NCBI GenBank assembly: GCA_009823395.1
Contig: CM020503.1
Span: forward strand, 1,077,001-1,141,000
Direction: 5' to 3'
Origin: Thamnaconus septentrionalis
Lineage: Eukaryota > Chordata > Actinopteri > Tetraodontiformes > Monacanthidae
Length of the DNA: 64,000 nucleotides
A program made the translations under genes and the position numbers. The notes under the pieces are model-generated. The model was given only the letters and a program-made list of their open reading frames with translations, ran no database searches and was not told where the DNA came from. Within the stretch, counting starts at the first letter, position 1. Each line of letters starts with the position of its first letter. Positions 53,401 to 62,629 of the stretch are shown piece after piece.

Positions 53401-54994
53401 AGCGAAAATACAAAGAAGCAAATTACGTACCTTTCTTTTGTACTTCAAATTACACCTGCCTGCCACAGTTGATGATCACCTATCAAGATGTTCAATGATA
53501 ACGGGAGTTGAACATCCCAATAGTTGTCATAGTGCATGCAATAGTAGGGCACACCATGAACGTACTGTTGGAAATAAGTTCAAGTGTGCAATTCTGAACC
53601 TCGCCAGGCTTCTTGTCTGTATATTGAGATAGCTGACACGTTAGGACATATTGTTTTACCTGTGTTATGTCACGCAACATGTCAGGGGCCCCTCGGTCAC
53701 CGATACAACCTACCGACAACAATCCCTCTTTTATCTGGAGGTGTCAAACGATCGGTTTAGATTTACAGGCTGATGTCTGCAGGGGCCCTTTTGAAACGTT
53801 GTCTCTTTTTGTCTATAGAATCGGGGTTAAGAGACGTTTTAAGTGACGGCCCATACTGTAAGTGAAGAGACGAGTATGGAAAGTTACAGTAAAGTCACTG
53901 TCAAGGACTTCTGAGAGGAAAGCGAGCATTGATGGAAATGAATATGTGTGAGCAGATCTGATAACCTGCTTATGTCTGGAAAAACAGGAGATATGGTTGG
54001 GAAATTGGGCCTCAATCTCTTGACTAAATGGTTCGATGGTGTCTCTTTTCCCTCCCTTCACAGGCCCCCCTTACGGTTGGGAGGAGGCCTACACTGCTGA
54101 CGGAGTCAAATATTACATCAAGTAAGAATTTTTACGGATGTGTAAAAAATGATGGACAGAAAAACATTTTATTGTAAATGAAAGGATTTTACAAAAACTA
54201 TGATGACAGAAATCTGCTGATTGTTATAGAAGTTGGCTAGAAGCCGCTAAACATGGCTAGCGGTTAAAAGGGAAAGGTAGCAGAGTGTTAAATTAGCTAG
54301 TAGTTCAGGGGGTTAGCTAGCTGTGGTCCATAGCTAGCTAACACAAGCAAATGATAGTAGGCTATACTTTGCATCACAATTTATGAAATATTTTTTGTTT
54401 TCAAACAAAGTAGTCTCTCATACTAGGCAGTTTATCAAGCATTGAAACGTGAACATACTCCTGCTCCTCTTCTCGCCACAACTCAGTAAAGGTTGAAACA
54501 GAGGCAGAGTTAAAGCTGCTCTTTGTGCTCCTAAAATAGACGGTACCTTTATGGGCATCTGTAGCGATGATTTATTCGATCCTCAACAAACGAACTGCGT
54601 CAGAGTCTCTCTCTTTTTTTTTTTTTTTTTGTTTCGTCGTGGAAGCTGGAAACCCCAAAAAAAATAAATTCAACCCATCCATGATTATTTTTGGCCGCAG
54701 AGCCATCAGCTGATCGGAGGGATGCCTCTCTTGTAAGCAGAGCTCTGGCCGCAGCCGCGTCGTCACAACTCACATGATGCCGTTTCCTCTCAGGACAACA
54801 AGCAGCGGGCGCTCAGGCTCTCGGGGTCAACTATGAAAACATCTGTGTGACAACCGTCTTTTCTTTCTTTTATGACCCATGACAGTCACGTGACCCAGAC
54901 AACATCATGGAGCCTCCCCCCGAACTCCCCTCCAGCCGCAGAGGTCCATGTAGGGGTGAAGGAGCCGAGGCCCGCTGTGGAGACGGAGATGTAG
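28121..54994 (+). CDS. stxbp4: Syntaxin-binding protein 4 (Synip), 21 coding exons
   Basis: STXBP4 binds syntaxin 4 and controls insulin-stimulated docking of GLUT4 vesicles; it has also been linked to p63 stability. Twenty-one exons join in phase to 727 residues: PDZ (about 20-100), Ser/Pro-rich linker, second PDZ (about 185-265), linker, a conserved helical region, a coiled coil, and a C-terminal WW domain. Coding exons: 28121-28187, 28275-28370, 28461-28530, 29170-29244, 31979-32064, 33058-33211, 34039-34171, 34771-34877, 35031-35247, 35374-35446, 37817-37890, 38360-38456, 38700-38824, 39781-39870, 40508-40573, 45593-45772, 46604-46720, 47006-47058, 49622-49758, 54064-54121, 54886-54994. 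The family match is clearest in [27 protein letters not shown] and [17 protein letters not shown]. The mammalian protein is about 550 residues with one PDZ, so the fish gene is longer at the N-terminus. Confidence 0.93.
29598..29637 (+). repeat. (CTGT)n microsatellite
   Basis: About ten CTGT units in the stxbp4 intron following the exon at 29170-29244. Confidence 0.9.
30659..31038 (-). mobile_element. Full-length tRNA-derived SINE with 14-bp target duplication
   Basis: Read on the minus strand it begins GGGGCGACACGGTGGCGCAG (A box TGGCGCAGTGG), has B box GGTTCGATTCC, a central block that includes tgttctccctgtgtctgcgt, and ends in GAAT repeats. The flanks CTTTCAGCGTTTTA (30645-30658) and CTTTCAGCATTTTA (31039-31052) are a 14-bp duplication with one mismatch. 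It sits in an stxbp4 intron in antisense. The central block resembles the Deu domain shared by several vertebrate SINE families; that assignment is from memory. Confidence 0.8.
31979..33211 (+). CDS. stxbp4: stxbp4 exons 5-6, linker between PDZ domains
   Basis: Exon 31979-32064 encodes [20 protein letters not shown], continuing to TQLFTG; exon 33058-33211 encodes [20 protein letters not shown] and a Ser/Pro/His-rich disordered segment ending HTPPHTF. Both have consensus borders and phases 1 and 2. The second exon is preceded by about 360 bases of almost uninterrupted pyrimidine sequence. No domain is recognisable; a flexible spacer is the simplest reading. Confidence 0.8.
32698..33057 (+). 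repeat. Long polypyrimidine tract abutting an stxbp4 acceptor
   Basis: Roughly 360 bases of C and T built from CCTCCT, CTTCCT and CACTCTT units with very few purines other than the A of CACTC and ATC. It ends at the acceptor of the exon 33058-33211. The complementary strand is purine-rich and could form triplex structure. Confidence 0.9.
33296..33431 (+). mobile_element. SINE 3' fragment
   Basis: Only the 3' part is present: ggttgtttgtcttcctatgcggc, agataaactgctggctagtc, gagacagctgggattggctccagct and an ending ggatggatag. These words occur in the same order in the full SINEs. It lies in an stxbp4 intron. Confidence 0.5.
34039..34877 (+). CDS. stxbp4: stxbp4 exons 7-8, conserved PDZ domain
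   Basis: Exons 34039-34171 and 34771-34877 encode [20 protein letters not shown], then [40 protein letters not shown] and [15 protein letters not shown]. This is the PDZ present in mammalian STXBP4: the binding loop GLGI, the GDQL turn and the EEAKSI helix are all kept. The first donor is AAG/gtcagc, a weak but GT donor; the second is TTCAG/gttgca. The exon join between QK and DGRL matches the mammalian order. Confidence 0.93.
35031..35446 (+). CDS. stxbp4: stxbp4 exons 9-10, linker
   Basis: Exon 35031-35247 encodes [20 protein letters not shown], followed by a low-complexity Pro/Ala/Thr segment; EIAFIR is the stxbp4 sequence immediately after the PDZ. Exon 35374-35446 encodes [20 protein letters not shown] and ends in phase 1, which joins correctly to the exon at 37817. 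The acceptor of the first exon (ttttgccatgaag) is AG-ended with a modest pyrimidine tract. The second exon is less certain because it has no recognisable conserved motif. Confidence 0.75.
36785..37171 (+). mobile_element. Full-length tRNA-derived SINE with perfect 13-bp target duplication
   Basis: Same family as the copy at 30659, sense strand, with A box, B box, the central block and a (GAAT)n tail. It is flanked by TGCATTTCTTAAC at 36772-36784 and again at 37172-37184, a perfect duplication, which points to a fairly recent LINE-type retrotransposition. It lies in the stxbp4 intron between the exons at 35374 and 37817. Confidence 0.85.
37817..38824 (+). CDS. stxbp4: stxbp4 exons 11-13, conserved central helical region
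   Basis: Exon 37817-37890 read in phase gives [10 protein letters not shown] to HLKLERLEQ; exon 38360-38456 gives [20 protein letters not shown], corresponding to KLEMALNYLGIQPTKEQ in mammals; exon 38700-38824 gives [20 protein letters not shown] to [15 protein letters not shown]. The pattern (helix, GTVAF, helix, [10 protein letters not shown]) resembles a degenerate pair of helix-loop-helix units. The donor of the first exon is itself the first GT of a long (GT)n array, and the next acceptor is preceded by a second array. Confidence 0.88.
37891..38345 (+). repeat. (GT)n arrays at both ends of one stxbp4 intron
   Basis: Array 37891-37943 begins with the splice donor itself; array 38287-38345 ends about 15 bases before the acceptor gtgcgcag. 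The intron between them is only 469 bp. Confidence 0.9.
39781..40573 (+). CDS. stxbp4: stxbp4 exons 14-15, start of coiled coil
   Basis: Exon 39781-39870 encodes [20 protein letters not shown], then [10 protein letters not shown]; exon 40508-40573 encodes [22 protein letters not shown] in continuous helix. Both are phase 0-0, 90 and 66 bp, as is common for coiled-coil exons. Charged residues and regularly spaced Leu/Val support a coiled coil that continues in the exons at 45593 and 46604. In mammals the coiled coil mediates syntaxin 4 binding. Confidence 0.9.
40780..40827 (+). repeat. (GT)n microsatellite
   Basis: A run of about 24 GT units directly before the CpG-rich block at 40.83-41.12 kb in an stxbp4 intron. 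Confidence 0.9.
40830..41120 (+). promoter_or_regulatory. Intronic CpG-rich block, possible internal promoter and first exon
   Basis: This 290-bp block inside the stxbp4 intron 40574-45592 is far richer in CG dinucleotides than its surroundings (gccgccgccgacaagcgagg, ggccgcggccgggacgg). It contains an AP-1-like TGACTCA near 40888 and ends in a good donor, CCCAAG/gtgagg, near 41111. No conserved protein frame is visible. It may be a CpG-island promoter with a noncoding first exon feeding the coiled-coil exons, which start with internal Met codons; this is inference. Confidence 0.4.
41340..41575 (-). mobile_element. Old SINE copy of the same family
   Basis: In reverse orientation it keeps the order of the family: tcatgggtgggctgg, then acagacaatttagagttgc, gtctttgcattgtgggaagg, agagaacccacac and a degraded head (caaacctctgcaccaccttg). 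Divergence is high, so it is an old insertion. It sits in an stxbp4 intron close to the CpG-rich block at 40.83-41.12 kb. Confidence 0.5.
43113..43192 (-). mobile_element. tRNA-like sequence (tRNA pseudogene or SINE head)
   Basis: On the minus strand the order tggccgaatggttaagcgcg (A-box-like, D arm) and ggggttcgacgcccg (B box, T arm) at tRNA spacing is evident. A paired acceptor stem of seven bases is not clear, and the flanking sequence does not continue into the local SINE family. A functional tRNA is unlikely but a covariance search would decide. Confidence 0.45.
44845..45055 (-). repeat. Dispersed repeat, copy A
   Basis: In reverse complement this reads ccaggccttctctgctggcc, then ttattcctcatagtctgtta, ttcatgtcgtataat and tgcctccattgttgtgtatt. 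The same words in the same order occur at 62030-62240 on the plus strand. It is an unnamed interspersed repeat of at least 200 bp; no termini or coding region were recognised. Confidence 0.55.
45593..47058 (+). CDS. stxbp4: stxbp4 exons 16-18, main coiled coil
   Basis: Exon 45593-45772 encodes [20 protein letters not shown] and [20 protein letters not shown], the best-conserved segment of the protein. Exon 46604-46720 encodes [20 protein letters not shown] and [13 protein letters not shown]. Exon 47006-47058 encodes [17 protein letters not shown]. All borders are consensus (cacag, gacag, tgcag acceptors; AAG/gtagaa, GAG/gtaatg, CAG/gtgtgc donors). The helix is predicted to run unbroken to NVNDFLL, then a linker leads to the WW region. 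Confidence 0.94.
45982..46122 (-). mobile_element. Partial inverted copy of the TTAA-flanked MITE family
   Basis: Starting at ttaaatctccagtgtgtaaa, this stretch is the reverse complement of the right part of the 55914 copy: it shares ggcttgatttatgat, catactgcccat, aataaaagtg and aaagtcatttggttttcctac. Only one end is recognisable, so it is a fragment. It lies in the stxbp4 intron between the exons at 45593 and 46604. Confidence 0.5.
47256..47428 (+). repeat. Paired (GT)n and (CA)n arrays, inverted
   Basis: (GT)n at 47256-47292 and (CA)n at 47374-47428 are separated by about 80 bases and complementary to each other, so the transcript could fold into a long hairpin. It lies in the stxbp4 intron after the exon 47006-47058. 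Confidence 0.85.
49519..49560 (+). repeat. 10-bp tandem repeat (tcacacaatg x4)
   Basis: Four perfect copies of a decamer end about 60 bases upstream of the acceptor of the stxbp4 exon at 49622. Confidence 0.95.
49622..54994 (+). CDS. stxbp4: stxbp4 exons 19-21, C-terminal WW domain and stop
   Basis: Exon 49622-49758 encodes [20 protein letters not shown] and [19 protein letters not shown]. Exon 54064-54121 encodes [19 protein letters not shown]. Exon 54886-54994 encodes [20 protein letters not shown] and a 20-residue tail, ending at TAG 54992-54994. The two WW tryptophans, the aromatic pair KYY and NHVTQTTSW are all present, so the WW fold is complete across two exons separated by a short 764-bp intron. 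The tail after the second Trp (LPPNSPPA) differs from mammalian sequence. Confidence 0.95.
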
Positions 54995-55465
54995 CCCAAG
55001 AAGAAGTTCTTGTGCTCTCAAAATGTTTATTTTGTCTTCGCCGGTGGCGTTTAAAGAGTTGTGCCTCAAATATTTACCCTCACACGAGGCAGCGGTGGCT
55101 TAGATTAGCATGAGAACCAAACACAGGTGCACGCAGCAAAGCAGGATAACGAACAACATTGCTAAAAGTGTCGCGCAGCATTAGTTTTACGGACAACTCA
55201 AACTTTACATATGTATCACCTGCATCTCGTGTTTGGCCTCTGGCAGTGCCATACCACTGTGTTTGAACTGTACCGGTTTACACAAGACAACACGTATTTC
55301 CTGCTCACTCAGTTCTGGATACAGCTAACACTGAGAAAAGTCAGTGTTTTTCAGTTGTGTGCTGCGAGCTACTGTAACCTTTATTTCAGTTACCTTACTA
55401 TGTGGGTTTTTTTTTGTGGCCGTTTATGATGGTGTAACAACGTTGCATTTCACAGTCTTCTAATC

Positions 55466-55475
55466 AAATAAATAC
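55466..55475 (+). terminator. stxbp4: Candidate stxbp4 polyadenylation signal
   Basis: A canonical AATAAA lies in the sequence tcaaataaatacc about 475 bases after the stxbp4 stop. The 55.0-55.5 kb stretch has no other gene-like feature, so it is the first good candidate for the 3' end of the transcript. Only the hexamer is seen; downstream GU-rich context is weak. Confidence 0.35.
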
Positions 55476-55913
55476 CTCTGATGAAGTTTCTCAACTTGCA
55501 AGTCGCAATGCATCATTCCTTTTAGTTCAAATTGCGAGAAAAACGTTTTCCACCTCAGGACTCCTCTTGAGGACTGCAGCTCTTCACACCTCCATTAGTC
55601 TGATGTAGCCGGTGTGTTTTTCTCACCAGCACCAGGAAATCTTCCTCTGTGGACCGAGTTATTCTGAGCTGCTCCACTTTCCTGCTCCTCTCAATTGTTA
55701 TCGAACGGAGGCTGAGAGTTTGTCACCACAAGCTGTGAAGTTCATTCTTCACTGAAGTTGCTTGTTGAAAAAATTCAAGAACTGTCTTTCTTTTCTGTAT
55801 ATACAGATATAAAAATATATAATGAGGAAACTGTTTCCTTTTTGGTATAGCTAGACTCTGAAATCTACAGATATCTGCATATTAGTGCGACGTAAAGTGA
55901 TCACACTTAACGC

Positions 55914-56207
55914 TTAATGTCCAGCGTGTAACATTTTAAGGAGGCCCGGTATTTAAGCAAGCCTGCCTTAAATACTGGGCCTCCTTAAAAAATGGAGAGC
56001 AAGATGGCTGATAACTAGGAGCAAGACTTTTATTGCTCTATCTATATTCTTATATATATGAGAACCACTCTAAAGGTAGGAAAACCAAATGACTTTATTG
56101 TCCTGCAAGTATACACTTTTATTAATGTATTAATGGGCAGTATGTTCAGCTTTTACCTATACAAAAATCATAAATCCAGCCAAATTTTTTACACACTGGA
56201 CCTTTAA
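55914..56207. mobile_element. Second copy of the TTAA-flanked MITE family, with an internal hairpin
   Basis: TTAA at 55914-55917 and 56204-56207 bracket ends ATGTCCAGCGTGTAAC and, inverted, AGGTCCAGTGTGTAAA. The body shares caagatggc, tatatatgagaa, ccaaatgac and tacacttttatt with the copy at 5467. Near the left end is an almost perfect inverted repeat of about 20-bp arms (AAGGAGGCCCGGTATTTAAG near 55939 and its complement ending near 55987) with a short loop, absent from the other copy. Confidence 0.6.
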
Positions 56208-57005
56208 ATCTTAATGTGCGCTGAATGTGCTTCAGTCACTTTGGGCGTAACGAAATCATTATATGTAGATCTGTAAAACATTTGTCGTTAACGATGAAAA
56301 ATCTGACTGCACGCAGTCACACAGCTGCACAGCGGTGCAGAATTATGACGTTCTGCCAGTGAAATTATGCAACATAATAGAGCGGCTTCGAGGCGGTGAA
56401 GGTCATCATCTGGGGAAGACGTTGCCGCGCAAGCCTCCGTCCAGTCACAGAGCTCTCAGACTTGAATTGCTAATTCCATTTCACAGCGTGCGTGAATAAT
56501 GTTCCCGCGCAGGCATCTCTGCATCAAGGCTCCGTCTCCATTCACTCCCCGGCGGCGTGAACATTTTGATCTGATAAAAATCCGGGGGGTTAGGCAGCAG
56601 AAACCTGACGGGGACGACAGAAAACAGAGAGCACAGGTGGGTTCTCGCAGAGGCAGCGTGATAATTCATGAGGCGGCCGTGTCAGCGCCGTGGGCGACGG
56701 CAAAACAAACACACACACACGCAAAAAAACCAACCCTATTTTGCATATTTTGCATTCTGAGGAGCGCATCTGACTCATCACCTGATCGCTGATGTGAAGC
56801 CTCGCTGCAACCTGCATCTGTGGGCACCACTCCTGCAGTGATCTGACAAACCAGCTGGTGCGGCTTGTGTTATTATGAGAGTGATTGTTGTTGATTGTGT
56901 TGTTGTGTCAGATCGATGCCCCCCCGGTCTAGCTGTTTGTCCACTGTCGGATTTGACACTTTGTTTTGTCTTTTTATACACAAAACAAAACATAACAAAA
57001 GCGTC

Positions 57006-57006
<1 letters not shown>

Positions 57007-57057
<51 letters not shown>

Positions 57058-57427
57058 GCGACACGGTGGCGCAGTGGTTAGCGCTGCCGCCTCAAAGCAA
57101 GAAGGTCGTGGGTTCGATTCCGGGGCCCGGACCTGAGACCTTTCTGTGTGGAATTTGCATGTTCTCCCCGTGTCTGCGTGGGTTCTCTCCGGGTTCTCCG
57201 GCTTCCTCCCACAGTCCAAAAACATGCATGTGAGGTCAATTGAATATTCTAAATTGTCCGTAGGTGTGCATGTGAGTGTGAATGGTTGTTTGTCTCTATG
57301 TGGCCCTGCGATGAACTGACAACTTGTCCAGGGTGTCACCCTGCCTTCGCCCTAAGACAGCTGGGATAGGCTCCAGCAGACCCCCGTGACCCTGAATAGG
57401 AATAAGCGGGTATAGAAGATGAATGAA

Positions 57428-57500
<73 letters not shown>
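57007..57500 (+). repeat. (AAT)n arrays on both sides of a SINE
   Basis: (AAT)n spans about 57007-57056 and 57431-57500, interrupted by the SINE at 57058-57430. Confidence 0.9.
57058..57430 (+). mobile_element. Full-length tRNA-derived SINE inserted in an AAT array
   Basis: It starts ggcgacacggtggcgcagtg, shows the B box GGTTCGATTCC and ends aagatgaatgaatga, nearly identical to the copies at 30659 and 36785. Both flanks are long (AAT)n arrays (about 57007-57056 and 57431-57500), so the insertion either split an AAT microsatellite or seeded one from its own A-rich tail. It lies in the gap between stxbp4 and hlf. Confidence 0.8.
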
Positions 57501-58189
57501 GGCATCATTTTTCTGTTTGGGCTCAGGTGAGGAGGTCAGTGGGGAAATGGTTTATTAAGAACCAGTGTGTGTCGGTGTGTGTCGGTGTGTGTCGGTGTGC
57601 GTCGGTGTTCTGTGTGAATGATAGTATTTTTAGTGTGTGTGCGCAGGCTGGAGGTGGAAGGCCGAGCCAATATTCTCCCTGCCTGGAGCACCGACTATTG
57701 ATTCCCCTTCTCCCCGGCAAGTGCGGCTATAAATATCTGCAGCACATGGAAGCACTAATGACACGACACCCTCAAGCACACACAGAAACACCTAAACAAA
57801 CCTGAATGCATGGCCGCATCTGCCGGTGCGCTGGGGAGAGAATGTCCACGCGTTCGCGTGGCTACATGTTCACAGACCAAGAAAAAACAGGTCTGCGCGA
57901 CGCAATGAGCGCCTCGATCACGAATCAGGAAGCTCATGATATCACTTTGTTCATTGGAACTGCCCTCGTTTCGAAGGTGGGAGATGTATGATACATTTCT
58001 GTGCCAAGTCAAGACACTAAATAAGTTTACACTGTCAGCAATGTGGAAATTTAGAGCGGTTTGCTGTGTTGCTAAAAACACTGCAACTGAAATTTAGTCT
58101 ACGTGAATGAGTTCATGTTGCTCTGCGTACGTGTTTCCCCTGGTAAACAAATGCACAGTGAGAGAGACACACTACAAAACTGTCTTGAA

Positions 58190-58540
58190 CAGCCACGGGC
58201 AAACTATGGCCCATTAAACTTTTAAAATCTGGCCAGCCGGACTTGAAGAAATTATATTAATAGTGGATAAGTCATAAAATAGCTGCATTTTATCCATTTT
58301 TTCAGTGTTTTAAGAGCCATTTCAATAAAGAGCTAAACACCATGGGGCTCCAAAGACACACATTCTGTTGTAACTTTGTCTTGCTTAATTTTCAATTGAC
58401 ATTAAAGCATGTTTTCTACATATTTTTTCTCCTATGAGGTGGGTCACCAAAACACTCCATCCACCTGCTGCTGCTCCGGCCCTTCTGTCACATTTTAGAA
58501 CCCACTGTGGCCCACCAGTCCAAAAGTTTGCCCAAGCCTG
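58190..58540. mobile_element. hAT-like MITE, 351 bp
   Basis: The left end CAGCCACGGGCAAACTATGG and inverted right end CAGGCTTGGGCAAACTTTTG form imperfect terminal inverted repeats. The flanks are GTCTTGAA (58182-58189) and GTCTAAAC (58541-58548), an 8-bp duplication matching at five positions. It contains no coding sequence and belongs to the widespread fish repeats with a tggcccac motif near the end. Confidence 0.6.
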
Positions 58541-60562
58541 GTCTAAACCTCTTACTGGTCAGATTTAAACTTTTTTATTTCTTTATTTATTTATTTTTTA
58601 AATATGGGGTGCATTAAATCTAAAGCGCTGTGGCAAGCTGTCAAAGATCGAGCACCACCAGTGTGCGTGTGTTCGCCACATGCTCAAACTGGGTCAAACT
58701 GGTTGACAGAACTCGAGTGGTGTTTCGTGTAATTTGCAAGGGAAAAATGTGCTTGAAGGAAACAGCTTTCAAGGTGTTGTTCATTTATTGGGAAAGAAAA
58801 TAAGCGTCTAACTTGAGAAATTTTGCGTTTCTGCATTTGTTCGGCTCTCTTGTGTTGGTGTTTGCCAGCTCAGACAAACTTGATGTTCTTCTGTGCAAAG
58901 GTAATTTCTGGTAACTGAAAGTAAAAAGTGTCTAAAATGTAAAACCTTTGCTCAATGAATTTGTAGAGTTTAACTATATTTCAAGAAGAAAAAAAGAAGC
59001 ATCACCACTGTTTGTAATATTTGCGAGTGCTGAATCTGCCCATGGCACACCTATTCCTGCACACGGCTTTTCTGAGCAGTTTACAACCAAACTGGTGAAG
59101 TTACACAACCTGCAAAGCCTCTTTGCCTTGGTTCACCCTGCAGAGTTGAAAGATCACGGGCGGCATCTGCAGCACTGTCGGAACAGGATTAAAAGGCTCG
59201 GCCCAAACAGACCGCAGCTCACCAGATTTCCAACGCTGCTGCTGATGAGTTCAACAGAGATCCTGAAGCAGCCCAGGCTACTTCACTTTTATTTGCCGCT
59301 TTTGCAGATCTTATTAATTGTCTTGTTTCTTGCCGCTGAAAATAGGTCTTGGCTCAGCCGTGCCTCGAGTCTTAAGACACTCTGACTGAGCTCATTCAGG
59401 GCAGCTTTGGTTATGTAAATCATTGTTGAGGCTGTGTGATGGTGAAGGACCAGAACGGGTACAACACAAATGCTGGGATTACATGACCATATTGTTGGCA
59501 GTGGGTTACGATAAAAACATTCCCCAGAAAATGAGTTTTTTTTTAATGTGAGCCTGAGACTGTGTTGTCTTGTTAGTGTGAAGCGAACGGGAAACAAGTC
59601 CCATGGTCAGAGAAGGGAAATATAATTTAGTCTTTGGAAGTTTCACAGCAGCAGGAACAACAGGGCACAGTGTAAGACGTTTTAGATAACTTGCCTTCAA
59701 GAGTGTGACGTCAATGGGCAACAAATACAAACTCAATTCTGTCAGACTTCGGTTTTTAGCCACATTAAGTTGTTTGTCAGGCATTCCAATTTCCAAATTA
59801 TGAAATTAGTTTTTCATGGTCGACTTCCACATGACTGCCTTATTTTTAGTCCTATTGCTACAGCACAATGTTTCTGAAATTGTGTTATCCTATAAATTTT
59901 AGCGGTATTTTCAGAAATTTTGATTTGACCATTACACACCACAACCATAATTGTGCCGCTGTATGCAAAGGATAAAAATATTGAGCTAGCAGTAGCAGAT
60001 GTAGGTTAGCTTAGATGCAAGCTGGCCTTAAGCCGCACATTTTAGCTTTTTAAAATTCCAAATTCTCAATTATTTTTTATTTTGCTTTTATTGGCATATT
60101 TGGTTCATTTTAGTTTAATTTGGCTGTATTATTTTTTAATCTTCACAAAAAAATGTACAGTACAACAAAAATATAATATATTGGTGGTTCTCAGAACACC
60201 ATATTAAGGGACTTAGTTCTAAGTGTTATTTAGAACCATATTTTTCCCATGTGATTTTATACAAATGCATAGTTTCAAAATGTAATCATGATTTCTGAGT
60301 CAGTAGCATGTAAATGACATTTTTTAGATGCAAGATGTAGATCAAATCAGCTTTAATCATATTAAACCAGAAGCAGGGCAATATCAGTTTGTCCTTTAAA
60401 GCACAGGGCGTCCAACAAGTGTCCATTTAAAAGCAGTGAGTCAGTGCAGGCATCGGCCTTGTCACAGTAGCTGGTGTGCTGCTAGTGCCGTTCTGATGTG
60501 TCAGGAAAGTCCAGGTCAACTTTATAGGTTGTCACAACAATGCTGTGGTACAGCAACCACTG

Positions 60563-60613
60563 TATGTATGTATGTATGTATGTATAGATAGATAGATAGA
60601 TAGATAGATCGAC

Positions 60614-60657
<44 letters not shown>
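60563..60657 (+). repeat. (GTAT)n then (GATA)n compound microsatellite
   Basis: Five GTAT units change into about 17 GATA units with two internal interruptions. Intergenic, before hlf. Confidence 0.9.
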
Positions 60658-61427
60658 GTCTTTCATTAATTTTTTCATGTTTTTGCCTTCTCCTCTTCAT
60701 CACTTTATGACGCTCCTCTCTCCCCTGTCATACAAATGGATTTGCTTTTCCTCTCACTGGAGCACATGAGGTTCCATGTGTCCATGGTGAAGGAGAGGGG
60801 AGGGGCATGGTAGATGCCAGCCTGTCATTGGATGAAAGTAGGTCAAGCCAGCCCACTCATGTGACCCAGCATTCCTCTCGACAGGCAGTGTGTGCCTGTG
60901 TGAGTGCAGGCAGTGGCTTCACTACGCTCGAGACGCATGTTCATGCCATGTGCGAACAGATGCTTTAAGATACGTACTTGTGATACGATCCCCCAAAACA
61001 GTTACAAGTTTTACAAAGTTTTTTTTTTTTTTTTTTTTTTTAGCCAAGCAAGATATCAGCCATTTTTAAATTTGAACCACTAGAAACTATAACCTGTGCT
61101 AATAGGATCTAGTCAGTGTGCTAGGTTCCACGAGCTGTGTGTGCGGTTTATCTCAGGTCCATCACAGCATAGCAATGTGGAGTCTTCCACAGCAGATACA
61201 GAGAGTTTCTATTTTTGGGTGCTTTTGCGTGCTGAAGCACAGCGCAGAAACTCAACGTGGGATAACTCGCGTGGGAAGACAAGCTGGCCACAAAAACAAA
61301 ATAAGGCATCGTTATTTTTCCAAGTTGAAAAAAAAGGCAGAATATGTTTTTATTTCACTACTGCACCACACTAATAAGAACAATTGTAAACTTTACAAAC
61401 AAAAGAGAAAAAAAGACCCCCCCCAAA

Positions 61428-61432
61428 AAAAA

Positions 61433-61495
<63 letters not shown>

Positions 61496-61504
61496 AAATA
61501 AAAT
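61428..61504 (+). repeat. (AAAT)n microsatellite
   Basis: About 17 AAAT units preceded by a C-run and a poly-A stretch, in the gap between stxbp4 and hlf. Confidence 0.9.
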
Positions 61505-62029
61505 AATGATAATAATAATTTTTGTAGGCTACCTAATCAGAGACAATGTGAGAAAAGGACACTGGAAACAAAGACACAACAGCAGCCCAATTCTCCCTGA
61601 CTCCACTTAACGGGAACAAGAACCTCTTTTGGGGGCTTTGTGGTATTGTTTACATCAATAAACCCGAATCGAGTTACATCATGGGTGAATTCTTTTATTA
61701 CTCGAGGACTTCATCCATTGCATGACTGAGGATGTCTGGTCTGGAGTAGCGCCGAAGACGCAGCTGGCGGGTGTTGAATGAAGCCTCACAGCTCTTCGGT
61801 GGTTCTCACGCACTCAGTGTTAGCAAGACTCTTCGTCTGCCAAAGATTAGCATGCTGACGTCTGCCGCTGCCAACTAACTTCAGCCACACAATGTATCTG
61901 TCGCAGTCAGATGATTATGGCTGTAGTGACCGACTGTGTAAACCTCAACTACATCAGCTAGCTAATAGCATGGAGTCCTAATGCCATTTGGTCAAAGTTA
62001 GTATTGGTTAAAGGCAGTGGCGGGCTGTC

Positions 62030-62240
62030 AGGGCCAGCTAGGCCTTCTCTGCTGGACTAAACTAACTTTGAAAAGTAAATTTTCCCGTAAATGTGGTAAT
62101 AGAGTTATTCCCCATAGTCATTTCTTTTCACGTCATATTATGTCCACTTGGTTGCGCTGCTTCCATTGTTGTGCATTACAGTAAAGTTCTTATTTAATCA
62201 TTATTCAGTGAGCTTGTGTTGTCAGGTTCTATGAAATCTG
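62030..62240 (+). repeat. Dispersed repeat, copy B
   Basis: It contains gccagctaggccttctctgc, ttattccccatagtcatttc, ttttcacgtcatattatgtc and gcttccattgttgtgcatta, collinear with the inverted copy at 44845-45055. It lies about 0.7 kb upstream of the hlf start. Confidence 0.55.
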
Positions 62241-62480
62241 CCACCACAACGAACCCACAACGGCTGATGGAGAATATGAAGATTTAGTGGCCCAATCATC
62301 TGCAATTTAATAACATGGCGCATTGGCACAGCAGCTGCGACAACATGTTCCATTGTTCAATAATTTAGTAGTTCAATTATTTGTTTGGTTTTCATCTCGC
62401 TGGTCTCTCATACGAATTGGCGACAGGTTTGGACGAGAGTTTAAGCTCACAGAGTGCAGTGTTGGTGGACTTACTAAAAC

Positions 62481-62483
<3 letters not shown>

Positions 62484-62528
<45 letters not shown>

Positions 62529-62539
62529 AATAATAATAC
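62484..62539 (+). repeat. (TTA)n microsatellite upstream of hlf
   Basis: About 15 TTA units turning into an inverted AAT run (ttattaataataata), which makes a short self-complementary end. It lies about 100 bases upstream of the hlf promoter block. Confidence 0.9.
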
Positions 62540-62629
62540 TATTTTGAATCCATATTTTGAATCCCTTTTAGCATTTTAAATTGTGTTTTGGCAGTAGAGT
62601 TGGAACGGAGTTAGGGGCGGGAAAAGCCA

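Larger units (their letters stand above)
54995..62629. other. Gap between stxbp4 and hlf
   Basis: The first 500 bases are probably stxbp4 3' UTR. The rest carries the TTAA MITE at 55914, the SINE at 57058, the hAT-like MITE at 58190, the dispersed repeat at 62030 and simple repeats. No coding exon or RNA gene could be supported. The long open stretch at 58948-59385 lacks splice context and any recognisable motif. Confidence 0.6.

Noticed and set aside
57520..57660. Possible RNA or coding feature around the gtgtgtcg repeats
   Set aside because: Only a short imperfect decamer repeat is present; there is no gene-like signal.
58948..59385. 145-codon open stretch in the stxbp4-hlf gap
   Set aside because: No recognisable domain, no splice context and ordinary composition; most likely a chance open frame.
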